Part shown: one piece after another, positions 32,489 through 42,160 of the stretch
How the letters are laid out: every line of letters starts with the position of its first letter
Numbering within the stretch: the stretch's first letter is position 1
Assembly: GCA_009731375.1 (NCBI GenBank)
Contig: BJOX01000019.1
Span: 1,237,315-1,285,978 of the forward strand
Direction: 5' to 3'
Source of the DNA: Paulinella micropora
Taxonomy: Eukaryota; Cercozoa; Imbricatea; Euglyphida
Length of the DNA: 48,664 nt
Translations under genes and position numbers: made by a program
The notes under the pieces: model-generated
Told to the model about the DNA's origin: nothing
Databases searched by the model: none
What the model saw: the letters and a program-made list of their open reading frames with translations, nothing else

Positions 32489-33792
32489 ATGCTTCTGAAT
32501 ACGGGTGGCGACGCAAATCAGGCCTGGCATCCATCGCCTCCTTCGGGGAGGCCGCCCCGGGTTAGGCGCAAGAAACGCCAGGGTGCCAACGCGAAAACCG
32601 AGTCTACGGCAAAGCCCGTAGAATTTGATTCAGGGCAGCGGCCATATCGGTATATCAACCTAAATGGCCTTGGCGCCGAGGAAATTGCGGCTCTGCGAAC
32701 ACTGCTAAATGAACTAGCTAAACTCCCAACCAAGGAATCAGCGCCCACGCTGGTTTTCCAAATGAACAACTGCCTCTATACCAACCCACGAATAGAAGAG
32801 CGCTGGAACATTCGGAACTGGCAAGAGCCGCCGATTGATGACTGGGTTCACCGGGTGGCCGCCCAGCTACCCCGCCTGCGACCCTCCCAAACCAACCCCC
32901 CGGTGGCGTGGCTCGCACTACCAGGGCCGGGGAAGAACGCGGAAGACGCCGTTCGTGCAACGAACGGCACGAGCTGCGTTGTCCGCGATCTGGCTGCCGG
33001 CGGAAAAGTCGACAGGCCTGACTGCCAGGCTGCTGGCCTTCTCGCCAATGCCAACCCCTCCCGCCTTTGAACTTACAACCAGAGGCTACTGGGAAACCAC
33101 CGCGTATGCCCTAGTTGAGCCTCAGCGCAACCTCCGCGCAGTGCTCATGTGCGTACATGGGTACAGCACTCCCCCAAAAAAAGCCCAAGAAAGGAGAGCG
33201 CTCCGCACTAACGTACGGAGAGGCGGCGACAATATACCGCTGGTAGCGCCTGGGCTTACCAATGGGTACACGGCAACTTGTTGTAGAGTATCTAACACAA
33301 CATCTACTGCAGAAGAACTGGCTAGAAGCTCTGTGAGGGAAGCCATTTGAGCCAGAAGACGCAGTAAATGGCTTGTTAGAGAAGCTAGCAGCGCATGAGG
33401 CCTATGGGCCCGCTTACCTCAACGATCATTATAGATTAGCAGCAGCGAGCAGGCCAACACATGATGATATGGTAGAATCGGCAAGAGAAATTTACCTGTT
33501 GTGGGAAGCGAAGCAGAAGAGACTGAGAAAGGAACGTAGGAGAGAGAAAGAGAGGAAGAGAGAGGGTAAGGGAGCGAATCTACTGTTTGGAGAGGGAGAG
33601 GGAGGAGAGAAGGGAGAAAAGAGAGAGAAGAACAAGAAATGGACTAAGAACGGGAAGGGCAAGGGCAACAAGAATGGTAGTGATAGTTCAGAGCAGGAAT
33701 GGTGGCTGACAGCGACATGCTATAACTGCTACCAGACTGGACACACAAAGTTTTTTTTGCCCCAAACAGAAGTTAAGCCCCAAACGAACTAG
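32489..33792 (+). pseudogene. Gag-like protein with broken zinc knuckle
   Basis: An ATG at 32489 opens a frame rich in Arg/Lys followed by 'YRYINLNGLGAEEIAALRTLL'. The reading then shifts, and a third frame passes two in-frame stops (33243 and 33335) before 'LLEKLAAHEAYGPAYLNDHY' and a strongly basic linker. It ends in 'CYNCYQTGHTKFF', the start of a CCHC zinc knuckle; the final Cys is lost because the 8-T run at about 33750 puts the frame off by one. Order and composition suggest a retroelement Gag. The exact family is not recognised. Confidence 0.5.
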
Positions 33793-33879
33793 TCCAAAGT
33801 CAGCTCACTCTAACTCCACAAAAGGAAAGCAAAGAGACAAGAGTGGCAAGTTTAAAAAGAAAGGAGCCAAAGGAGTCAC

Positions 33880-34806
33880 TCTTATGAGGGGAGAGTAGGA
33901 GAGGAGGGTGAGGAGGAAGAAGGAGACAAATCTGAAGAGGAAGAAAGCTCAGAAGAAGAAGAGTATGGGCTAGTCATGATGGAGGGGGCACAAGAAGCAA
34001 TGGAAGGAAACATAGAAAGTGGGGAAAGCATTATTGCTCGTGAAGCAGAGCAAGAGGGCGAGGAGGATAGTGAGCCTCCAAAGGAGCAAAGTGACAACAA
34101 ACCCTTAGATCAACCCGCAAGAGCCCGTGGGGAGGGGAGGGGGGGGGGGGGGGGGGCCGGCCNNNNNNNNNNCAACCCTCCACCTCGCACTCGCACTAGT
34201 GCTCAACACCCCGACACCTCTACAACAACCACTCCTGCCCTCACAACCTCACGAGACACACAACGTGTGCAACACTCACCATTGCAACCAAAACCCTCGC
34301 AAGTGAAAGAGAAAGAGAAACGGAAAAGTGAGAATCCGACACTCACACCCTCTCAGAACTCTAGACAGACAAAGAACGAAACACCACGTCCCACTACATT
34401 CACTCCTAAGAGCCACACCACAGACCCACAAACCACTCGTTGTACTGGGCTGAACTGGAAGGGAGAACAGTGTGGAGTTAAGTTTGGACAGGGGGAGAGT
34501 TAGGGCAAGGCGGGTGAGGCAGCAAAGAGGCTAGTGTATGCAGACTTATGTGGTTATCATGCCCGTCAAGACCCACTATTCCCTGACATTGACCTAGCAC
34601 AAGACCCTTCACGTCGCCCACGCCCTTCCCGTGATTATCCGTCTGAGAGTGAGATGATAAGCATACTGAGAGAGAGGGAGGGAAAGGGGGCGAGTGCACG
34701 CACAGCAAATCTCGCAAAAAGATACGGCAAAACCCGTGAAGAAAAACTGGCTAAGTCCCGCAAATATCGGAGAAAAAGACAAGGAAAATGTCGAAAAACC
34801 CGGTAA
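33880..34806 (+). pseudogene. Acidic protein with C-C-C-H zinc-like module, interrupted by one stop
   Basis: A plus-strand frame from about 33976 is rich in Glu, crosses a G-run and the gap 34163-34172, then has a Pro/Thr/Ser-rich region. At 34439 it reads 'RCTGLNWKGEQCGVKFGQG', meets TAG (34501-34503), and continues in the same frame with 'YADLCGYHARQDPLFPD' and a basic tail to 34806. The two halves form a Cys…Cys…Cys-x2-His module that the stop divides. The downstream end meets the palindrome array. The same module occurs on the minus strand at 23.8-24.0 kb. Confidence 0.45.
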
Positions 34807-34877
34807 GAAAGGAGTTAGTACAGATTCACGGAATGATGCTGTTTTGTCAGGAAATGAGGCAAGGACCGGCGGGACTA

Positions 34878-35296
34878 CATCCGGTTAGTGATGATCACTA
34901 TACGAATGTAGTGCTCATCACTAACCGGATGTAGTGATGAGCACTAACTGATATTAGTGATGATCACAAAATATGTAGTGCCTGTCACTAACTGTTGTTA
35001 GTGATGACTACTAAACACATTTAGTGCCAGTCACTACTCTTGGGAGTGATGGGAACGACAGTTATTTAGTTCTCATCACTATACTTGGCTGGTAGCAGTG
35101 ACTTTACTTGTACAATAATTACTTAAGTGACCGTCACTACAGTCATATTACTCATCACTACACAAAAATTAGTGATTACAACTGCACGCTTAGTGACGAT
35201 CACTAATTACTGTGTAGTGGCTATCACTACATGGTTAGTGATGATCACTACATTTTTAGTGACTTCCTGATAGCCGAGAGCAAAAAACCTTAGTGA
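34878..35296. repeat. Array of degenerate palindromes AGTG-N5-CACT
   Basis: Roughly 17 units with conserved half-sites AGTG and CACT around a variable 5-base core (ATGAT, CTCAT, CCTGT, CCAGT, ACCGT, GCTAT and others), spaced by AT-rich linkers so that units repeat every ~21-27 bases. The left boundary is itself a hairpin (17-base arms 34878-34894 and 34915-34931). No open frame is present. Confidence 0.88.
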
Positions 35297-35482
35297 TAAT
35301 CACTAATTACTGTGTAGTGGCTATCACTACATGGTTAGTGATGATCACTACATTTTTAGTGACTTCCCGAAGCCGAAAGCAAAAAACCTAAGGTTTTTTG
35401 CTTTTGGCTATCAGTAAGTCACTAAAAATGTAGTGATCATCACTAATCATGTAGTGATAGCCACTACACAGTAATTAGTGAT
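35297..35482. repeat. Large inverted repeat, ~93-bp arms, at the end of the palindrome array
   Basis: Arms 35297-35390 and 35391-35482 are reverse complements with only a few mismatches and no loop; the centre is 'AAAAAACCTA/AGGTTTTTTG'. A third, direct copy of the same arm lies at 35197-35290. Each arm contains three or more AGTG-N5-CACT units. Confidence 0.9.
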
Positions 35483-35511
35483 CAAAGAAACCTGTCAACC
35501 TGTCCTGGCGA

Positions 35512-35826
35512 TCATTTCCTGGCGATCATTTCTGCCCGCTTTTCACTTGGCTTACCGCTTCGTTTCCTTCCTGTTACAACTGTTGCTACATTCTCTTTCT
35601 CACTTACTCGGTCAACGTATATATAACTAGGTTTTTTAGTAGTATCACTCTTCGGGTGCTTGGCACGTTGCGTTGCGACCGTCTGCATTCTTTCCTTTGG
35701 ATTACTGACTTTGCATGGCCTTGCCGTTGCAGATGCTGCCAGTACAAAGTCTTGAAGCTGTTGCTTGGTCATTTTCAAATATTGTGGCTTCGTGTGTGTG
35801 TCCCAGCCAGGCCAACCATAAACCAC
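35512..35826 (-). CDS. Small basic protein of unknown function
   Basis: A 104-residue minus-strand frame with 'LKMTKQQLQDFVLAA' and a Lys/Arg/Ser-rich C-terminus. No domain is recognised. It sits between the inverted repeat and a (CT)n satellite and could be spurious. Confidence 0.25.
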   Translation of the reverse strand: MVYGWPGWDTHTKPQYLKMTKQQLQDFVLAASATARPCKVSNPKERMQTVATQRAKHPKSDTTKKPSYIYVDRVSEKENVATVVTGRKRSGKPSEKRAEMIARK

Positions 35827-35899
35827 TTCTCCACATTAACCGTTATGCCTAGCTTTTTTGTCAAAGGGCCAAACACCCTTCAATTTTTGCCCGTTCTGC

Positions 35900-35929
35900 T
35901 CTCTCTCTCTCGTTCTCTCTCTCTCTCGC

Positions 35930-35987
<58 letters not shown>

Positions 35988-36465
35988 GAGGCAAGCCCAG
36001 AGTCTCCCTCCAAGTCCACGCGCTCCCAAGCTAGCGCTCAAACGGCTGCAGGTCTCGAGTCTCTCTTGTTCTTCTTCGTTTTTTTTACTGAGAGAACAAT
36101 TTTTACAAATATTAATCTCTCTCTCTCTCTCNNNNNNNNNNNNNNNNNNNNNNNNNNNNNNNNNNNNNNNNNNNNNNNNNNNNNNNNNNNNNNNNNNNNN
36201 NNNNNNNNNNNNNNNNNNNNNNNNNNNNNNNNNNNNNNNNNNNNNNNNNNNNNNNNNNNNNNNNNNNNNNNNNNNNNNNNNNNNNNNNNNNNNNNNNNNN
36301 NNNNNNNNNNNNNNNNNNNNNNNNNNNNNNNNNNNNNNNNNNNNNNNNNNNNNNNNNNNNNNNNNNNNNNNNNNNNNNNNNNNNNNNNNNNNNNNNNNNN
36401 NNNNNNNNNNNNNNNNNNNNNNNNNNNNNNNNNNNNNNNNNNNNNNNNNNNNNNNNNNNNNNNNN

Positions 36466-36496
<31 letters not shown>

Positions 36497-36514
36497 TCTC
36501 CCCATCTCTCTCTC

Positions 36515-36602
<88 letters not shown>

Positions 36603-36736
36603 ATTCTCCCTCCAAGTCCACGCGCTCCCAAGCTAGCGCTCAAACGGCTGCAAGTCTCGAGTCTCTTTTGTTCTTCTTCGTTTTTGTTACTGAGAGATCA
36701 ATTTTTACAAATATTAATCTCTCTCTCTCTCTCTCT

Positions 36737-36789
<53 letters not shown>

Positions 36790-36845
36790 AGTCTCCCTCC
36801 AAGTCCACGCGCTCCCAGCAAACTCAGAATCCTACAGAGGTAAAG
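35900..36845. repeat. Minisatellite: ~130-bp unit separated by (CT)n runs
   Basis: A unit starting 'TCTCCCTCCAAGTCCACGCG' occurs at about 36001-36120, 36604-36720 and, truncated, 36790-36819. Copies are joined by long (CT)n runs, and the gap 36132-36465 lies within one. No gene. Confidence 0.85.
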
Positions 36846-36877
36846 GTCGACGCCAGTAATCAAGGTCGATCAGTATT

Positions 36878-37370
36878 GCATGACATAGTAAGTGATGGGC
36901 ACTAAGGTTTTAGTGATGGTCACTGTGTTTTATTTTGTAGTGATCGTCACTATGGTTAGTGACCAGCACTAAGTCTAATATATTTAGTGCCCATCACTAC
37001 ATAGTTAGTGCCCATCACTACATAGTTAGTGCCCATCACTACATAGTTAGTGCCCATCACTTACTATGTAGTCATTGTTACAATTTTACATAAAAAAGAT
37101 ACAATTTTACCATATTCATGCATACATACATACATACATACATTTGTACAATCTACATACATACATACATACAAAACACTTAGGGGACAAGGACGTCCTG
37201 AAGTCTGAGACAGGTGCTTTCGACGCATCAAGAGACGCTGATGCAGAATGCGCTGCCTTCTTAAAGTCCGCGGTACATACGTAGATAGGTAGATAGATAG
37301 ACACATAGATACATCGATACACTATTAGATACATAGATAGATACATAGGTACATAGATAGATACATAGGT

Positions 37371-37401
<31 letters not shown>

Positions 37402-37700
37402 TAGATAGATAGATGGATGGATGGATAAATAGGTGGATAGATAGATAAATAGATAGATAGATAGATAGATAGTTAGATAGATAGATAGACTGACTACGTA
37501 TAACTAGTTAGTGCCCATCACTACATAGTTAGTTCTCATCACTAAAAATGTAGTCATTTCAGTATTACATGACATAGTAAGTGATGCGCACTAAATTGTT
37601 AGTGATGGTCACTGTGTTTTATTTTGTAGTGATCGTCACTATAGTTAGTGACCAGCACTACGTATTATATTTAGTGCACATCACTAAATAGTTAGTGGCC
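36878..37700. repeat. Second palindrome-array block with CATA/GATA microsatellites
   Basis: AGTG-N5-CACT units reappear at 36892-37062, including four nearly identical consecutive units with core CCCAT, and at 37505-37697. The block 36867-37010 is repeated at 37556-37697. CATA and GATA tetranucleotide runs (37113-37490) separate the two. The last unit merges into the first codons of the viral fibre frame. Confidence 0.88.
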
Positions 37701-39729
37701 ATATTCACTTGGACCACCTGGCAAGCACAGACAACAAGATACACCTTCACCGACGCCACAGAAGCTGCTTTTACGCCTTCTGCGCCCGTGATCTGTCGGT
37801 ATGCGGCACTGATAGTAAATGAAAATACTGGCGTTAATAACTACTTCCAGATCAGCGCGCTGAGTTTCGATTACAGCGGGCTTGCTCTCAGAGTTAAGAA
37901 CCTAGCACTCCCTGCAAACGGGACTGACGGCGCCAACAAGAGCTACGTGGACTCGCATACACACACGTCGCCACTGACGATCGGCACCTCTACGATCGCG
38001 AGCACCGGGACGGTTGCGCTGAGTCTACCTAGCGCGCTGCCCGCCAGCACTTCTCTGACGTCGCTGACCTCTGCGGGGCAGCTGAGTGCCTCTGCGCTCA
38101 AGGTGCCTGCTGCGCTGCCCGGTAGCACGTCGCTAGTGACACTCGACTCTGGTGGCCAGGTAGCGACAGGGGCTGCTAGCTTGCTGTCACTTAGCGGGGC
38201 GGGCGGCACCAGCACGCTCTCCGCTCCTGCTTCTGGTTCGTCTGCACTCCTGCTGCCGACCGTGCTGCCGTCCAACACGTCCTTCGTTTCCCTGTCTAGC
38301 GGGGGGCAGCTAGCCGCCTCGTCTGTCAGAGTGCCTGCTAGCCTGCCCGGCTCGACGTCGCTGGTCACGCTTGACAGCAGCGGTAGCTTGGGCACGGGTG
38401 CCGCGACCTCGTTAACGCCGTACTCGTTCCCTATCTGGAGCAACGCCTCGTCTAACAGCGCCACGTGGTCCGTGTCAGCTTATGCTTATAAAACAGGTTA
38501 TGGCGATACTTGGCAGCCGTGGAGAATGTTTGACAATATTACCACAGGTGACACGGGCTTTTTAGGCAAGATATTTTACAACAGCAGCGGAGTCTACACT
38601 GCATCGCTCGTCACTGGTCTCTGTGCAGTCAACTAACGGGGTACAGGGAGATTGGTTTCAGCTGCGTCTCGTGGACGGGACTAGCATGCGCCTGAGGGAC
38701 TTTGACTGGTACCCGCGCCTGGCCGAGGTCAACCAGTGGTCTACTTGGCCCCGGCGGATAGCGGTGTTTGGCTCTAACGAAGCGTCCGCTACTCCTAGTA
38801 CCTGGACGGAGCTGTACCGCTCCGGCAGCGACATGTCCACTTGGCTAGTCTCTGAGCTTTACAGGACTTTCACTCTTACTAGCCAGGGCTACTACAAAGT
38901 CTACCGCTTTGTCATAGAGTCACTCTATGTCCCCGTGGGCGGGAATGGTTATATACGCATCGCGGAGATCAAGCCCAGGTTTTGGACAGGGAAACAGGCA
39001 TTCGAGATCGACGCTAGTGGCAATATCGTGTTCGGCTCGACCCCGGAGTCGCACTCACACACGTCACCACTTACGATCGGCACCTCCACGCTCGCAAGCA
39101 CGGGGACGGTCGCACTGAGTCTGCCCAGCGCGCTGCCCTCCGCCGGCAAGGATCGCGTGCTCCAAATCAACGACCTTGGCGAGTTCGAGCTGGGCACCTG
39201 GGACCGTGGCCACTGGCTGACGAGCGACACGACCGTCACTGTTAATAGCGGAACTGCCAGGAAGATCCCGGTCGATGGCGTAGTGAGGCTGGCGCCCGTG
39301 TACGGCAACATCACCGTAAGCAATGCCAACGGCTTCACGACCTGGCAGAACACGTCCGGTATGCCTAGGAAATGGCTGATCACTGCTTCGTTCAAGTTTA
39401 TTACTTCGGCAGCGGCTACCAACAACCCGCCGACCAGTGGCGCCTATTACGATGTCTGGGTCGAAAGGAATTCAGTGAGACCTGCGTCAAGTACCGGCGT
39501 ACAGCAGACAGAAGGCAATTTTCAGGTAACAGGGGGCGCCCATGGGCTTTATAGCAACGGGAGGTTCACTTCGCTAAGCTTGTCGGGTATGATGGAAGTG
39601 GCGGCAAATGAGTATATCTGGTTCGAAGCTTATGGCGACACACAGGGCGGTGTCACGTGGAGCCTTGTTATCGGCGGTTCAACCGTGTATTCAAGAGGCA
39701 GAGTGACTATTACCGAGATCCCGGGCTGA
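37692..39729 (+). pseudogene. Virion fibre/tail-like protein, 5'-truncated, one frameshift
   Basis: The open frame starts immediately after a stop inside the palindrome array, without ATG, so the 5' end is lost. The N-terminus looks like the end of a discoidin-type fold, then 'ANKSYVDSHTHTSPLTIG' and several repeats of the 'LPGSTSLVTLDSGGQ' type, as in phage-style fibres. Next is an F5/8C (discoidin)-like domain ('WQPWRMFDN', 'GDWFQLRLVDG', 'IAVFGSNE'), interrupted by a one-base shift near 38620. A second 'SHSHTSPLTIG' segment leads to a C-terminal C1q/TNF-like jelly roll. Such domains bind carbohydrate or receptors at the host surface. Stop at 39727-39729. Confidence 0.7.
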
Positions 39730-39765
39730 TTTTTTTTCTTTCGAGTCTGTATTTTTTAATTAAAA

Positions 39766-40053
39766 ATGGACGCGTTGCGACAAGCACTAGCCGAGAACGA
39801 GAACGAGCTGGCCACGTGCCTGGCCCGCCGCCGGATACTGGCCGTCGAACGAGAGAAGTTACAGCTGCAGATCGCGCTGTGTGAAAAGGTCTGCTGCGAC
39901 AAGGACATGCGCGAGCAAGTCAAGACGCTTATCCAAGAGCAAGAGGAGGCCGAGGCGGCAGCAGCCGAGGCAGCCGCCCACGCGGCAGCGGCCGAGACCG
40001 AAATGGCACTAGAAGAGACGATCGTAGAGATGCCAGACACCATCAATGGCTAG
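39766..40053 (+). CDS. Small coiled-coil protein
   Basis: 95 residues starting right after 'TTTTTAATTAAAA'. The N-terminal two thirds are heptad-like ('LRQALAENENELATCLARRR', 'VEREKLQLQIAL'), with a Cys pair in the middle, then an Ala/Glu-rich helix and an acidic tail. No enzyme motif. It overlaps the 3' end of the reductase gene on the other strand by a few bases. Virion or accessory role unknown. Confidence 0.65.
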   Translation: MDALRQALAENENELATCLARRRILAVEREKLQLQIALCEKVCCDKDMREQVKTLIQEQEEAEAAAAEAAAHAAAAETEMALEETIVEMPDTING

Positions 40054-41027
40054 AAGTCCTGGTCTAGGCCCCATTCGGGCTCCTTGGCCGGCGCCCGCGC
40101 GTACTCGCTCACTCTTTTCTCGAAAAAGTTCGTCTTGCCTACCACGCCTAGCTGTTCCATGAAGGGCAGAGGGCACTTGGCCACCCCGTACAGCTTTTCG
40201 CTCAGGCCCAAGTTCTGCAACAGGCCGTCGGCCACGAACTCGACGTACCGCTCCATCAGCGTCGCGTTCAGGCCCAGCAAGGCCACCGGCAGCGACTCGC
40301 TGATGAACCTCCGCTCGACCTCGACACAGCCAGCCACGATCTGGAAAATGCGCGACATCTGCAGCTTGTTCGACACGTGGTGCTTGTACAAGTGGCACGC
40401 GAACAGGCCGTGCTGCGTCTCGTCCCTCGCAATAAACTCGTTGCTGGTGCACAGGCCCTGCAGCAGGCCCGGGTGCTTTTGTTTCAGCCAAAAGATGGAG
40501 GCGAAAGAAGAGGCGAACTGGACAAGTTCCACACAAGCGAACGCCACCAGCCGCTCGGCAAACGAAGACCGGGCCGGGCTGAGCCACTGCAGCGCCCACT
40601 TCGCTTTTTGGGCGACGGTCGGGACCTGCGTGATCGCATTGAACAGCTTGTCTTTCTCTGGCTGGTCGCTGATGATCGTGTCGATCAACAGGCTGTAGGT
40701 CCGCGAGTGTTCGGCCTCATTAAAGATCTGGTAAGAATACAAAAGTCTAGCTTCGGAAAATTGCACCTCGGCCAAAAAATTGGCGGCCAGGTTTTCTTGG
40801 ATGATGCCGTCGCTCGAGGCAAAGAAGCCCAGCACCATCTTAATAAAATGCTGCTCGTCCGCACTCAGTTTCTTGAAATCGGCCTGTTCCCGGCTCAAGT
40901 CTAGCTCATCTGCTGTCCAGAACGACCGCAGGGAAGCTTCATAGAATGAATACAGGTCCGGACGCCGTATCGGGAAGAGACAAAATCGCGATGCTTCCGG
41001 CACGAGCAGTTTTTCTTCAGTGTCCAT
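40050..41027 (-). CDS. Ribonucleoside-diphosphate reductase small subunit (class I R2)
   Basis: Makes the tyrosyl radical and di-iron centre that the large subunit uses to turn ribonucleotides into deoxyribonucleotides. From the ATG at 41027 the protein is ~325 residues, the normal length. Di-iron ligands are visible: D43 (in 'ELDLS'), E104 and H107 ('NEAEH'), E167 ('FACVELVQF'), and E203 and H206 ('RDETQH'). The radical tyrosine is Y111 ('HSRTYSLLID'). The C-terminus 'EWGLDQDF' resembles the tail that docks in the large subunit, which is not in the window. The frame is intact with all key residues, unlike several neighbours. A longer frame to 41132 exists but the added residues do not fit the family. 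Confidence 0.95.
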   Translation of the reverse strand: MDTEEKLLVPEASRFCLFPIRRPDLYSFYEASLRSFWTADELDLSREQADFKKLSADEQHFIKMVLGFFASSDGIIQENLAANFLAEVQFSEARLLYSYQIFNEAEHSRTYSLLIDTIISDQPEKDKLFNAITQVPTVAQKAKWALQWLSPARSSFAERLVAFACVELVQFASSFASIFWLKQKHPGLLQGLCTSNEFIARDETQHGLFACHLYKHHVSNKLQMSRIFQIVAGCVEVERRFISESLPVALLGLNATLMERYVEFVADGLLQNLGLSEKLYGVAKCPLPFMEQLGVVGKTNFFEKRVSEYARAPAKEPEWGLDQDF

Positions 41028-41141
41028 AATTCGTTCAGCTGCCTGTTGTTCAGTTTCAGCAAGGCCATCTCTTTTAATACTATAAAGGGCAAAGAGGATA
41101 TATTTTTTTCTTATGGCGCAAAACAGAAACAAAGACTAACT

Positions 41142-41489
41142 ATGTTGCAAAGACGTAAGACCGAACAGCGGCTGATGCCCTCGTCGCCAGAGTCCATCAC
41201 CGTAACCTCGCACGAGCTCGCACTCGAGCTCAAGCGCAGCTACAGCGATTTCTCTTGGCAGAGCGTGCCGCAGCTCATTGTTCACGGGGTCAAGTACCTC
41301 GCCCTATATACTAATCACACTGGCGAGGAGAAGAAGCAGATCCTCATTTCGGTCCTCGTCGACTTGTGTCCCGACGACAACGTGGACAAGCTCATCCCGC
41401 CCGTGGTCGATGTCATCTGGGAGCTCGTGAAGGCCGCCCTCGCTACCAACTGCTGCGAGCTGTGTCCCAAGGTCTGCACTATCAGCTAA
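41142..41489 (+). CDS. Conserved-looking virus-type small protein
   Basis: 115 residues from ATG 41142, divergent from the reductase with ~115 bases between. The C-terminal half has 'HTGEEKKQILISVLVDLCP' followed by 'LIPPVVDVIWELVKAA' and a Cys-containing end. The helix pattern 'eKK..il..l…d.lip.viD.i..l' recurs in small proteins of nucleocytoplasmic viruses as I remember them, but I know no function. It overlaps the SLATT-like gene tail by four bases on the other strand. Confidence 0.55.
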   Translation: MLQRRKTEQRLMPSSPESITVTSHELALELKRSYSDFSWQSVPQLIVHGVKYLALYTNHTGEEKKQILISVLVDLCPDDNVDKLIPPVVDVIWELVKAALATNCCELCPKVCTIS

Positions 41490-42160
41490 GTAGGCATCGG
41501 GATCAAGTGCCTGCCCAGCGTCACGGGCGTGCCGTGGTGGATCCTGACCGGCTCGCCGCTCGTCACCATCTGCGCGCGCGCTTTGGCCAGCTTCTCGCGG
41601 TCCAGGCGGTGCGCCCACAGCACCACGCCCGGTATAACTTGCTCGTTCGAACGCACTTTCTCCAGGGCCATGGTAATCTTGACCAGCAGCACGTCCGCCG
41701 CTAATCTAAAGCGCCTCTTCTTGGCCATCTCGACTGACAACTCGTTCTTGACCATCTCAAAGAGTATCTCGCAGGAGAAGTGGCGCTCTGCTTTCTGTCC
41801 AAAGTTGAAAAAGCTGTTGGTGCCCGAGACGATGGCTACTACGATCAGGCAGGTCACGCTGACCCAGTCGTAACCCGCCCGGCCCGCTTCACACGCCTTG
41901 AAGCCGAAATTTCCCACGATAACGGAACAAATCGCCGGCACGATCGTAGACAGCAAGCCAAACAACAGAAAACGGTTGTAGTAGTAGTAGCCGGCCGAGT
42001 TGTTGAGGCGCGCGTGCAGGGCACACTCGTCCACCACGCTGGCAAAATATTGCTCGTGCCTCGAAGACCACTTCTCTTCCTCTCGCTTGACGTCGCTGTC
42101 GTCCGAGTCATGGTTGTCGCTCGACTGCGACCGCATCGCCAGGATTTTATCCTCGTCCAT
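41486..42160 (-). CDS. SLATT-like (DUF4231-type) two-helix membrane protein
   Basis: 224 residues from ATG 42160 ('MDEDKILAMRSQ'). An acidic N-terminus precedes a helix with 'HARLNNSAGYYYYNRF', then two membrane segments, about 'FLLFGLLSTIVPAICSVIVG' and 'VSVTCLIVVAIVSGTNSFF', and a helical C-terminal part with 'FGQKAERHF'. Two adjacent membrane helices flanked by soluble helices is the SLATT layout, found in bacteria and large DNA viruses and proposed to form membrane pores or sensors. The frame is intact. The leader and first codons are partly duplicated upstream. Confidence 0.65.
   Translation of the reverse strand: MDEDKILAMRSQSSDNHDSDDSDVKREEEKWSSRHEQYFASVVDECALHARLNNSAGYYYYNRFLLFGLLSTIVPAICSVIVGNFGFKACEAGRAGYDWVSVTCLIVVAIVSGTNSFFNFGQKAERHFSCEILFEMVKNELSVEMAKKRRFRLAADVLLVKITMALEKVRSNEQVIPGVVLWAHRLDREKLAKARAQMVTSGEPVRIHHGTPVTLGRHLIPMPT

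Noticed and set aside
34878-35296. CRISPR array interpretation of the AGTG-N5-CACT units
   Set aside because: Units are 13 bp palindromes with variable centres and short AT linkers; no 25-40 bp constant repeat or unique spacers, and no cas genes.
40377-40904. Plus-strand frame opposite the reductase gene
   Set aside because: Antisense shadow of a well-supported R2 gene.
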